From: Anaeroplasmataceae bacterium
Lineage (GTDB): Bacteria; Bacillota_I; Bacilli_A; Acholeplasmatales; Anaeroplasmataceae
Reading direction: 5' to 3'
Assembly (NCBI GenBank): GCA_029050385.1
Contig: JAIDMV010000312.1
Coordinates: forward strand, 1-8,979
Length of the DNA stretch: 8,979 nucleotides
The translations under genes were made by a program, and so were the position numbers. The notes beneath the pieces were generated by a model. The model had not been told where the DNA came from. It saw only the letters and a program-made list of their open reading frames with translations, and searched no databases. The first letter of the stretch is position 1, and every line of letters begins with the position of its first letter. Positions 1 through 5,515 of this stretch are shown piece after piece.

Positions 1-535
1 GTATATTGTAGGAACCTATTCTGGTTATGAGAACGCAGTAAAACAAGACTTGGAAAAGCGTAAGGAAACCATGAATATGCAGGATAAGATTTATCAGGTT
101 ATGGTTCCTGAGGAAACTGTAGAAGTAACGGATAAAAAAGGAAAGAAAAAACAAAAGGTAACTAAGCTATTCCCTGGATATGTTTTCGTTGAGATGGAAG
201 TTGAAGGCGAAATGGATGAAAAAGCTTGGTTTATGATTCGTAACACACCAAAAGTAACTGGTTTCTTAGGCTCAAGTGGTGGTGGTACTAAACCAGTCCC
301 AGTTCCTGTTGATGAGATGAATCGTATCTTAATTTCTTTAGGTATGGTTGAAAAATCAGTTATGGACTTTAAGGTTGGAGATCATATTGAAATTGTTTCT
401 GGTCCATTTGAGGGCAGAACATTTGATATCGCTTCTGTAAATCCAGATGCAGAAGAAGTTATTGTATTAGTAGAAATGTTTGGTGGAAGATCAACACAAA
501 TGACTTTCAGTTTCAAACAAATTCGCAAAATCTAA
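1..535 (+). CDS. nusG: Transcription termination/antitermination factor NusG, 5'-truncated by the window edge
   Basis: NusG binds RNA polymerase and modulates elongation, pausing, Rho-dependent termination and coupling to ribosomes. The frame is already open at the window edge: complete codons start at base 2 and read YIVGTYSGYENAVKQDLEKR, the usual NusG start after a Trp. Base 1 fits the last base of that Trp codon, so only a few N-terminal residues are missing. The visible 177 residues hold the NGN domain (about 1-110, with FPGYVFVEM at 57-65 and RNTPKVTGFLG at 80-90) and a C-terminal KOW domain (VGDHIEIVSGPFEG at 125-138). The end of the KOW domain reads MFGGRST, where most NusG proteins have MFGR, so one extra Gly seems present. 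The first in-frame ATG at 71 is internal and not the start. The next gene is rpmE rather than the common rplK-rplA pair. Identification is firm. Confidence 0.96.
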   Translation, partial: YIVGTYSGYENAVKQDLEKRKETMNMQDKIYQVMVPEETVEVTDKKGKKKQKVTKLFPGYVFVEMEVEGEMDEKAWFMIRNTPKVTGFLGSSGGGTKPVPVPVDEMNRILISLGMVEKSVMDFKVGDHIEIVSGPFEGRTFDIASVNPDAEEVIVLVEMFGGRSTQMTFSFKQIRKI

Positions 536-545
536 CAAATAAATC

Positions 546-574
546 TTGAATTATAGATTTTTATATGTTAGAAT
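546..574 (+). promoter_or_regulatory. Promoter for rpmE (extended -10)
   Basis: The -35 box TTGAAT (546-551) and the -10 box TAGAAT (569-574) are separated by 17 bases, and TGT directly precedes the -10, giving an extended -10 element. Transcription would start near 581, about 46 bases before rpmE. A weak AT-rich hairpin (AAATCT 541-546 with AGATTT 555-560, then a few Ts) overlaps the -35 and could act as a poor terminator for nusG. That part is uncertain. Confidence 0.7.
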
Positions 575-626
575 AATTTGGAAACTTTCTATGATAGTGA
601 ATCATGGCGGAAGGAGTGTATTTAGC

Positions 627-836
627 ATGAAACAAGGAATCCATCCAGAATATAAGACAGTAAAGGTAACATGTACTACTTGTGGTAGTGTATTCGAATC
701 AGGATCTGTATTAGGTGAGATTCGTGTTGATACTTGTTCAAATTGTCATCCATTCTACACTGGTAAACAAGCATTTACTCAGGCAGATGGTCGTGTTGAA
801 AAGTTCAACAAACGTTACGGCGTTAAGAATAACTAA
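627..836 (+). CDS. rpmE: 50S ribosomal protein L31, zinc-binding form
   Basis: L31 is a small protein of the large ribosomal subunit that bridges to the 30S head. The 69-residue product begins MKQGIHPEYK and contains the family core. Cysteines C16, C19, C37 and C40 form two CxxC pairs, which marks the zinc-containing form rather than the zinc-free paralogue; CSNCHPFYTGKQ (37-48) is the characteristic block. The frame is open from 546, but the ATG at 627 gives the correct family N-terminus and has the site AAGGAG (611-616) ten bases upstream. It has its own promoter at 546-574 and a short terminator at 846-865. The rpmE-tdk order is also seen in Bacillus (rho-rpmE-tdk), but here nusG precedes it. 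Zinc-form L31 can act as a zinc store in other bacteria; nothing here shows a Zur site. Confidence 0.95.
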   Translation: MKQGIHPEYKTVKVTCTTCGSVFESGSVLGEIRVDTCSNCHPFYTGKQAFTQADGRVEKFNKRYGVKNN

Positions 837-845
837 TGAAAATAT

Positions 846-865
846 AGCCCTATGGGGCTTTTTTT
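846..865 (+). terminator. Short intrinsic terminator between rpmE and tdk
   Basis: A five-base-pair stem (AGCCC 846-850 with GGGCT 855-859) closes a four-base loop, and seven Ts (859-865) follow. The stem is short, so partial readthrough into tdk is plausible. I find no clear promoter between it and tdk, which fits a leaky terminator that lowers tdk-tadA output relative to rpmE. That regulatory reading is inference. Confidence 0.7.
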
Positions 866-890
866 CTAGGAAAAAGGAGTTAAAGGTGTT

Positions 891-1469
891 ATGCAGTATC
901 ATTTAGATAAACCAGGCTGGATAGAGGTTGTATGTGGCCCAATGTTTGCCGGAAAAACAGAAGAATTGATTCGTCGTGTAAAACGTATGGATTTTGCCAA
1001 AAAGAAATATTTAATTTTTAAGCCAACTATAGATAATCGTTATTCAATTTCTGAAGTGGTTTCTCATAGCCAGCGTAAGGTTAAGGCTATAAATATCTCT
1101 TCATCTGCTGAAATCAAAGATTACTTGACGGATGATGTTGAGGCTGTCCTCATTGATGAGGTGCAATTTTTTGATCCTGAAGTTGTCGAGGTTTGTAGAG
1201 ATTTGGCAAATCAAGGCTTAAGAGTTATCTGCACAGGTCTAGATTGTGATTTTAGAGGAAATCCTTTTCCTATTGTGGCAAGCTTACTTGCTATGGCAGA
1301 AAGTATTACAAAACTCACAGCTATTTGTGTATGTTGTGGGAGTGAAGCAACAATGACTCAGCGTATTATCAATGGAAAGCCAGCAAAGTATAGTGATCCT
1401 ACGATTTTAGTTGGAGAAAAGGAATCCTACGAACCTAGATGTCGTAAATGTCATGTGATAGTAAAATGA
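891..1469 (+). CDS. tdk: Thymidine kinase, type II (TK1-like)
   Basis: This enzyme phosphorylates thymidine to dTMP with ATP in the cytosolic pyrimidine salvage pathway. The 192-residue product has the usual family length. The Walker A loop is GPMFAGKT (16-23), the Walker B-like segment with the catalytic Glu is IDEVQFFD (88-95, E90), and DCDFRG (118-123) is the next conserved block. A structural zinc site is formed by C146/C149 and C184/C187, and the substrate-binding lasso lies between the two pairs. The start ATG has AAGGAG at 874-879. The gene follows rpmE, and its last four bases overlap the preferred tadA start (ATGA), so tadA is probably translationally coupled. Nothing essential is missing, and identification is firm. 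Confidence 0.96.
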   Translation: MQYHLDKPGWIEVVCGPMFAGKTEELIRRVKRMDFAKKKYLIFKPTIDNRYSISEVVSHSQRKVKAINISSSAEIKDYLTDDVEAVLIDEVQFFDPEVVEVCRDLANQGLRVICTGLDCDFRGNPFPIVASLLAMAESITKLTAICVCCGSEATMTQRIINGKPAKYSDPTILVGEKESYEPRCRKCHVIVK

Positions 1470-1918
1470 TGCATGAATATTTTATGAAAGAGGCTTTAAA
1501 AGAAGCTAAAAAGGCATATCTAAAAAATGAAACCCCTATTGGTGCTGTTGCGGTGTATGAGGATAAAATTATTGCAAGAGCACACAATCAAAGAGAAACA
1601 AAACAGGATTCTACAATGCATGCAGAAATACAAATAATTCAAAAGGCATGTAAAAAACTAGGAACATGGCGTTTAGAAAGTGTAAGCATTTATGTGACCC
1701 TAGAACCTTGTGTAATGTGTGCAGGTGCTATGATTCAAGCAAGAGTGGAAAAGGTTTATTATGGTGCTAAAAATGATCGTTTTGGGGCTCATCAAGGAGC
1801 TGTTCACCTATTTGAAGTTCCTTTCAATCACTTTGTTCATGTGGAAGGAGGGATTTTAGAAGAAGAATGTTCTTCTATGATTTCTTCCTTTTTTAAAGAG
1901 CTACGATTAAAGTCTTGA
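1466..1918 (+). CDS. tadA: tRNA-specific adenosine deaminase TadA (A34 to inosine)
   Basis: TadA deaminates the wobble adenosine of tRNA-Arg(ACG) to inosine. The 150-residue product has the cytidine/deoxycytidylate deaminase fold signature: H52-A-E54, where E54 is the proton shuttle, and P81-C82-V-M-C85, with H52, C82 and C85 binding zinc. N41 in HNQRET matches the conserved substrate-contact Asn, and the end GGILEEEC...FFKELR is typical. I chose the ATG at 1466, which overlaps the tdk stop as ATGA. The adjacent ATG at 1469 is possible. The upstream ATG at 1448 lies inside tdk and adds six residues not expected in the family. No good Shine-Dalgarno site is visible, which fits coupling to tdk. 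By spacing from C85, N103 sits where E. coli TadA has Asp108, a notable substitution. The gene's stop codon lies inside the -35 box of the SRP RNA promoter. Confidence 0.94.
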   Translation: MMHEYFMKEALKEAKKAYLKNETPIGAVAVYEDKIIARAHNQRETKQDSTMHAEIQIIQKACKKLGTWRLESVSIYVTLEPCVMCAGAMIQARVEKVYYGAKNDRFGAHQGAVHLFEVPFNHFVHVEGGILEEECSSMISSFFKELRLKS

Positions 1919-1943
1919 AATTATTAATTTGTTATGGTATTAT
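1915..1943 (+). promoter_or_regulatory. Promoter for the SRP RNA (extended -10)
   Basis: The -35 box TTGAAA (1915-1920) contains the tadA stop codon. A 17-base spacer leads to the -10 box TATTAT (1938-1943), with TGG directly before it as an extended -10. An overlapping perfect TATAAT sits at 1941-1946 with a 20-base spacer. The start would fall at about 1949-1953, matching the 5' end of the RNA helix. Confidence 0.75.
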
Positions 1944-1949
1944 AATGTA

Positions 1950-2036
1950 GTCCTTAATCAATTATGTACGGTGAACCAGGTCAGGACCGGAAGGTAGCAG
2001 CCTTAAGCTAGTAGGTAATGTGGTTAAGGCGTTTTT
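1950..2036 (+). ncRNA. ffs: Signal recognition particle RNA, small bacterial (4.5S) type
   Basis: This RNA binds Ffh and targets membrane proteins to FtsY/SecYEG. The domain IV core is clear: CCAGGTCAGGACCGGAAGG followed by TAGCAGCC (about 1977-2002). It has a GGAA tetraloop at 1989-1992, and the AG/CAG-type symmetric loop is conserved. The 5' CCTTAATCA (1952-1960) pairs with TGGTTAAGG (2021-2029) to close the rod, and ATTA (1961-1964) pairs with TAAT (2016-2019). At one base pair next to the apical stem, the common U-A is replaced by A1986-U1995, a compensatory change that supports a working RNA. The length of about 85 nt is short for the family and lacks an Alu domain. The closing helix plus the T-run at 2032-2036 probably serves as its terminator. 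Exact ends are estimates. Confidence 0.93.
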
Positions 2037-2068
2037 ATTTTACAATTTAGATAATTTTTACCAAACAA

Positions 2069-2098
2069 AAACGGATAAATCAGAAAATTTATCCGTTT
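2069..2098. terminator. Convergent (bidirectional) intrinsic terminator
   Basis: A 12-base-pair perfect stem (AAACGGATAAAT 2069-2080 with ATTTATCCGTTT 2087-2098) closes a six-base loop. On the minus strand it lies just past the aminopeptidase stop and is followed by TTTTTGTTT, a good U-tract. On the plus strand it is followed by ATTTGTTTT and would back up the SRP RNA terminator. Confidence 0.85.
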
Positions 2099-2105
2099 AT
2101 TTGTT

Positions 2106-3884
2106 TTATATCTCTCTTGTATAATTTTTTAACCATTCCACTTCATCCGCTTCAAGATGTGGACTTATTAGCTTAAATACTTTTTTATGATACTGATTTA
2201 ACCAATTCTTTTCCTCTGCATTTAAAAGATTTACATCTATTGCATCTAAATCGATTGGGGCATAAGTAATAGTTTCAAAGCCTAAGAATTCACCGAATTC
2301 ACTTTTTCCTTTTGGAACACAAACCATTTCATTTTCAATACGAATACCATATTTATTTTCTAAATAGATTCCTGGTTCATTTGTTGTTATCATACCTGGA
2401 ACAAATTCTGCTGAGTCATTTCGTTCAGGAACGATTTGCCATCTAAACCCATTAGGAGCTTCATGGACGGAAAGAAGAAATCCTACACCATGACCTGTTC
2501 CACACTTGTAATCTAAGAGTTGCTTCCATATAGGACCACGAGCTAAAATATCAAGATTTAACCCTTTTACACCTTTAAGAAATACAGCCTCAGATAGTGC
2601 AATTACAGATTTTAAAACTGTTGTAAAGTGTAACTTTTGCATATCTGTAAGATTGCCTAATGCTAATGTTCTAGTGATATCTGTTGTTCCGTCAAGATAA
2701 TGACCGCCAGAATCAATTAAAAGAAAGTCGTTAGGTTCTAGAGTGTAATTGGATTCTGTTGTTGCAGAGTAATGCATCATAGCGCCATGATCTTTATAAG
2801 CGCAAATTGTATCAAAAGAAATATCAACATAGCTTTCTTGTGCTTGTCTTAGTTTTTGCAAATAAGATTGAACCGTAAGTTCACTTAAGGAGGAGTCCTC
2901 TTGGATATTCGTTTTTACATAATACATCCATTTTGTAAATGCAACTCCATCCTTTATATGTGCATGAATTGTGTTGTCAATCTCAACTTTATTTTTTATT
3001 GCTTTTAGTAAAAGTGAAGGATCTGCTTTGTTGATTAAAGTATTTTTGTTATTTAATATTGAATATAGAGAGTAGTTAGCTTTATTTAAATCCAAAAGTA
3101 TAGTTTTGTTTTCTATAGTAGAAAGATAGGTATAAAAATCAGAATATTCATGAACTACTATTTCATTCTCTTTTAAATATTTTTCTATGATTTTATCGAT
3201 TTTTTTGGGATCAATAAATAAATGACAAGTTTCTTGATCAATAATTGTAAATGCTAAAAATACAGGTGTATGAGGAATGTCATTTGCTCGCAAATTATAA
3301 AGCCATGCCTGATCCTCAAGACTAGATAGAATATGCACATCTGCTTGATATTCAATAAGCTTTTGTTTGATTTCATTTAGCTTTTCCTTATAACTTTTTC
3401 CTGAAAAAAATTCTTCTAACTTATAAAGGAAAGAAAAAGGTAAGCGAGGACGATCCTCCCAAATATCTGAAACCAAATCAATGTCTGAATTTAATTTTAT
3501 GTTTGGTATTTTTTCAATAAGCTTTAATACAAAAGAAGTAGGCATTACCTTGCCTTCAAAGGCGACAGTGCTATTTTCCTTTAGATTAGATGCTAAAAAT
3601 TCTTCTATGGTTGGAACTCCATTTGTTCCTTGCTTCATTAAAGTTATATTTTTTCCTTCTAATTGCTTACTTGCTTGAATATGATATCTTCCATCTGTCC
3701 AAAGAAAAGATTTCTTAGGAGTGATAACGAGTGTTCCAGCTGAACCTGTAAATCCAGAAAGAAAGGCTCTTGTTTTGTAATATTCACAGAGATATTCACT
3801 ATTGTGATCATCAGCAGTTGGAATAATATATGCATCTATACCTTTTTGCACTAATTTTTTTTGAATTTGCTTGATTTTATCCAT
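2106..3884 (-). CDS. Xaa-Pro aminopeptidase, M24B family, three-domain form
   Basis: This cytosolic metallopeptidase removes the N-terminal residue from peptides with proline second, in peptide turnover. The 592-residue product has two creatinase-like N-terminal domains (about 1-125 and 160-295), the pita-bread catalytic domain (about 305-530) and the short C-terminal M24 extension ending in EWLKNYTREI. All five metal ligands are visible: D391 (LLIDSG), D402 (DITRT), H465 (GTGHGVG), E503 (TNEPG) and E517 (IRIENE). Their spacing matches human XPNPEP1 closely. H371 and H474 (SVHEAP) match its other active-site histidines. The length is that of the XPNPEP1-like form, longer than the roughly 350-residue PepQ-like or 440-residue PepP-like enzymes. 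I chose the ATG at 3884 because AGGTG (3895-3891) sits six bases upstream. The ATG at 3890 abuts that site, and the GTG at 3893 is part of it. The gene stands alone and is divergent from cvpA. No signal peptide is seen. Confidence 0.93.
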   Translation of the reverse strand: MDKIKQIQKKLVQKGIDAYIIPTADDHNSEYLCEYYKTRAFLSGFTGSAGTLVITPKKSFLWTDGRYHIQASKQLEGKNITLMKQGTNGVPTIEEFLASNLKENSTVAFEGKVMPTSFVLKLIEKIPNIKLNSDIDLVSDIWEDRPRLPFSFLYKLEEFFSGKSYKEKLNEIKQKLIEYQADVHILSSLEDQAWLYNLRANDIPHTPVFLAFTIIDQETCHLFIDPKKIDKIIEKYLKENEIVVHEYSDFYTYLSTIENKTILLDLNKANYSLYSILNNKNTLINKADPSLLLKAIKNKVEIDNTIHAHIKDGVAFTKWMYYVKTNIQEDSSLSELTVQSYLQKLRQAQESYVDISFDTICAYKDHGAMMHYSATTESNYTLEPNDFLLIDSGGHYLDGTTDITRTLALGNLTDMQKLHFTTVLKSVIALSEAVFLKGVKGLNLDILARGPIWKQLLDYKCGTGHGVGFLLSVHEAPNGFRWQIVPERNDSAEFVPGMITTNEPGIYLENKYGIRIENEMVCVPKGKSEFGEFLGFETITYAPIDLDAIDVNLLNAEEKNWLNQYHKKVFKLISPHLEADEVEWLKNYTREI

Positions 3885-3890
3885 ATTCAT

Positions 3891-3895
3891 CACCT
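3891..3895 (-). promoter_or_regulatory. Ribosome binding site that fixes the aminopeptidase start
   Basis: AGGTG read on the minus strand is followed by six bases and then the ATG at 3884. In-frame GTG (3893) and ATG (3890) codons overlap or touch this site and so are poor starts. Confidence 0.6.
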
Positions 3896-3902
3896 GTTTT
3901 CT

Positions 3903-3908
3903 ATTATA
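3903..3908 (-). promoter_or_regulatory. Probable -10 box for the aminopeptidase gene
   Basis: A perfect TATAAT reads on the minus strand. No good -35 is found at 16-18 bases; the region there is TTTCTT-like. If it is used, transcription would start near 3896, at the edge of the ribosome binding site, giving a leader of only about 12 bases. The AT-rich 20-base palindrome at 3924-3943 covers the expected -35 position. Confidence 0.4.
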
Positions 3909-3923
3909 ACTTTTTTTAATAAA

Positions 3924-3943
3924 AAAAGAAATAGATTTCTTTT
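3924..3943. repeat. 20-base perfect AT-rich palindrome, operator candidate
   Basis: AAAAGAAAT and ATTTCTTTT are nine-base arms separated by AG. The palindrome ends one base before the cvpA -35 box (3945-3950) and covers the likely -35 position of the divergent aminopeptidase promoter. It could be a repressor or activator site acting on both genes. Because it is made largely of A and T runs, it could also be chance or an UP-type element. Confidence 0.4.
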
Positions 3944-3944
3944 A

Positions 3945-3973
3945 TTGAAAAAAATAAATTATTGTGGCATAAT
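3945..3973 (+). promoter_or_regulatory. Promoter for the cvpA-family gene (extended -10)
   Basis: The -35 box TTGAAA (3945-3950), a 17-base spacer and the -10 box CATAAT (3968-3973) preceded by TGG give a strong vegetative promoter with an extended -10. The start would be near 3980, about 28 bases ahead of the coding region. Confidence 0.72.
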
Positions 3974-3994
3974 AAGGACATATTAAATATGATG

Positions 3995-4003
3995 GGAAGT
4001 GAT
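3995..4003 (+). promoter_or_regulatory. Ribosome binding site supporting a GTG start for cvpA
   Basis: GGAAGTGAT matches the anti-Shine-Dalgarno complement GGAGGTGAT with one mismatch. It lies correctly for the GTG at 4008. The upstream in-frame GTG at 3999 is inside this site. Confidence 0.6.
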
Positions 4004-4007
4004 TTTA

Positions 4008-4730
4008 GTGGATTTGAAGATTTGTGGCATTATAGATATCATATTAGTATTATTAATCATCTTAAGCTTATTCATAGGTTATAAAAAAGGCTTTTTAAAA
4101 AAAGCCATAGGATTGATAGGTCTATTTGTAGCTTTAGCAGTAGCATTTGTCTTTTGTTCACAATTGGCTGGTGCGTTTGAGTCCTCTGGAATTATATATA
4201 AGCCTATCTTTGAAAATATAAAAAATAATGTTTTAGAATCTGAGATATTTCAAAATGCTGGTGGAAAGGATGCAACTATTGCGGATGTTTTGGTTTCAAT
4301 GAAGATTCCTAGATTTCTGGCAAACATGTTTGCTGCAAATATAGCAGATGGTACTACTGTAGAAGTAATCGCTTCAAATATATCTCATTTCTTTTCGCAT
4401 ATTATCACGGTTATCATTAGTTTCATCATCTTATTTGTAGGTGTATTTATAGCAGCAATTCTTTTAAAAATTTTAACTACTATTTTAAGAGGTAATGCGA
4501 TTATTAGAACGATTGATGGAATATTAGGTATGGTACTATACTTTTGTCTTATGATGATTATGGTATATGTTTTATTTGCGATAATGCGACTATTAGGACA
4601 TTTTGATTTTTTTGCAGGATGTCAAAGATTCTTAAATGTGGATATGAAATTGAACGAAGATACATTTAGATTATCCAAATTCTTTTATCAGCATAATGTA
4701 ATTTATTCGTTTTTTGATATATTTTTTTAA
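4008..4730 (+). CDS. CvpA-family integral membrane protein
   Basis: The 240-residue product matches the CvpA (colicin V production) family by layout. An N-terminal helix carries an acidic residue (D10 in GIIDIILVLLIILSLFIG) and is followed by GYKKGF (24-29). A second helix spans about 33-55, and an extracytoplasmic or cytoplasmic loop of about 70 residues follows. Two more helices lie at about 128-156 and 168-195, the last containing IRTIDGILGMVLY, which corresponds to the family's N-R-x-x-G segment. CvpA proteins sit in the inner membrane. In Enterobacteria they are tied to colicin V export and envelope stress, but their molecular job is unclear, so I give no precise function. GTG at 4008 is favoured by the Shine-Dalgarno site at 3995-4003; GTG 3999 would add three residues. 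It is transcribed alone, from the promoter at 3945 to the terminator at 4734. Confidence 0.8.
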   Translation: MDLKICGIIDIILVLLIILSLFIGYKKGFLKKAIGLIGLFVALAVAFVFCSQLAGAFESSGIIYKPIFENIKNNVLESEIFQNAGGKDATIADVLVSMKIPRFLANMFAANIADGTTVEVIASNISHFFSHIITVIISFIILFVGVFIAAILLKILTTILRGNAIIRTIDGILGMVLYFCLMMIMVYVLFAIMRLLGHFDFFAGCQRFLNVDMKLNEDTFRLSKFFYQHNVIYSFFDIFF

Positions 4731-4733
4731 AGG

Positions 4734-4763
4734 AACTGTGATTTATTTCACAGTTTTTCTTTT
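4734..4763 (+). terminator. Intrinsic terminator after the cvpA-family gene
   Basis: An eight-base-pair perfect stem (AACTGTGA 4734-4741 with TCACAGTT 4748-4755) has a six-base loop and a TTTTTCTTTT tail (4754-4763), four bases after the stop codon. It ends almost where the next promoter's -35 begins. Confidence 0.85.
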
Positions 4764-4788
4764 AAAGTGAAGTTTGCTATGATATAAT
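4761..4788 (+). promoter_or_regulatory. Promoter for the membrane protein-tkt operon
   Basis: A perfect -10 TATAAT (4783-4788) is preceded by TGA as an extended -10. TTTAAA (4761-4766) with a 16-base spacer is an imperfect -35. Start near 4795 leaves a leader of about 25 bases that contains AAAGGA (4805-4810). Confidence 0.65.
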
Positions 4789-4819
4789 AATTTATATAAC
4801 CTAGAAAGGAAAATGTGAT

Positions 4820-5515
4820 ATGAGAATTAATCCAAAATTATTTACGATTGCTAATGAAGCAGAACCTGTTGATGTACAGGAATTTGATGGAAGAAAGATA
4901 GAAGTGTTTATGATGGATCCTTATCCTCAAGTGAAAGAGGAGTTTATTAATAAAGGAAAGTTTGCAGTTTGGTCTTCAATTGATGGTGTGAATTACCGCC
5001 TATTTATTGAAGATGGATACTATAATGAGCTAAAGCCTTTATACTCTCAAGCAATTAATAAGATATGGGTAGACTTTTGGGATACATGCGAGACTGTTTC
5101 TAAAAAAATGTCTAGATACGTAATTTTACCTATTACAGTAGTTGCTATAGGTGGCTGTATTGGATTTTCATTTATTGAAAAAATCGGAATTTATTTAATG
5201 ATTGCAGTAGTTGTAATTGCTTTTGTTGCAATGTTATTTTGTAATCGTTTAACACGTAAGAAAATCTATGATGCAAATGCTGCAAGTGTAGAATTAATTA
5301 AAAAATCTTTAGGTGGAACTAAAGAATTTGATGAAATGCTAGAACGTCAAAAGAATTATATGGATAACTATTATGATAGTTTATATCCAGATGAGGAAGA
5401 AGACTTTGAAGATGAAAATACTGAGGAATTGCCAACACCAAAAGTTGAAGAAGCAGAAGTTGTTGAAGAGACTTCAGAAAAAGAAGTAGTTGAAGAGGCT
5501 GAAAAGAATGAATAA
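4820..5515 (+). CDS. Unrecognised two-helix membrane protein with a highly acidic C-terminal tail
   Basis: I do not recognise the family. The 231-residue product has a soluble N-terminal part of about 98 residues, rich in aromatic residues (YPQVKEEF, WSSIDGVNYRLF, WVDFWDTC). Two membrane helices follow at about 99-118 and 122-141, separated by a tight turn, so both ends should face the same side. A basic stretch (NRLTRKK, 142-148) after helix two suggests, by the positive-inside rule, that the ends are cytoplasmic. Next comes a helical segment (150-180) and a tail (191-231) in which 21 of 41 residues are Asp or Glu, with Pro-Thr in the middle. The ATG at 4820 has AAAGGA nine bases upstream. 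The stop codon lies eight bases inside the transketolase gene, and AAGAGG within the tail codons serves as the tkt ribosome binding site. A membrane-anchored scaffold is conceivable but unsupported. Confidence 0.85.
   Translation: MRINPKLFTIANEAEPVDVQEFDGRKIEVFMMDPYPQVKEEFINKGKFAVWSSIDGVNYRLFIEDGYYNELKPLYSQAINKIWVDFWDTCETVSKKMSRYVILPITVVAIGGCIGFSFIEKIGIYLMIAVVVIAFVAMLFCNRLTRKKIYDANAASVELIKKSLGGTKEFDEMLERQKNYMDNYYDSLYPDEEEDFEDENTEELPTPKVEEAEVVEETSEKEVVEEAEKNE

Noticed and set aside
546..626. Longer N-terminus for the L31 gene starting at 546
   Set aside because: It would add 27 residues with no L31 similarity and would cover the promoter. The ATG at 627 has a good ribosome binding site and the family N-terminus.
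1448..1465. Upstream ATG for tadA at 1448
   Set aside because: It lies well inside tdk, has no ribosome binding site and adds six residues not expected for TadA. The ATGA overlap at 1466 is more likely.
3481..3678. Plus-strand 65-codon frame inside the aminopeptidase gene
   Set aside because: It is antisense to conserved coding sequence with no ribosome binding site.
3999..4007. GTG start for the cvpA-family gene at 3999
   Set aside because: It lies inside the probable Shine-Dalgarno sequence, while the GTG at 4008 is correctly spaced.
5490..5507. TTG start for transketolase at 5490
   Set aside because: The ribosome binding site AAGAGG falls inside this extension and is spaced for the ATG at 5508.
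5455..5510. Tandem repeat in the acidic tail (GTTGAAGA-type units)
   Set aside because: The units are irregular and are explained by Val-Glu-Glu codon runs. There is no exact repeat of useful length.
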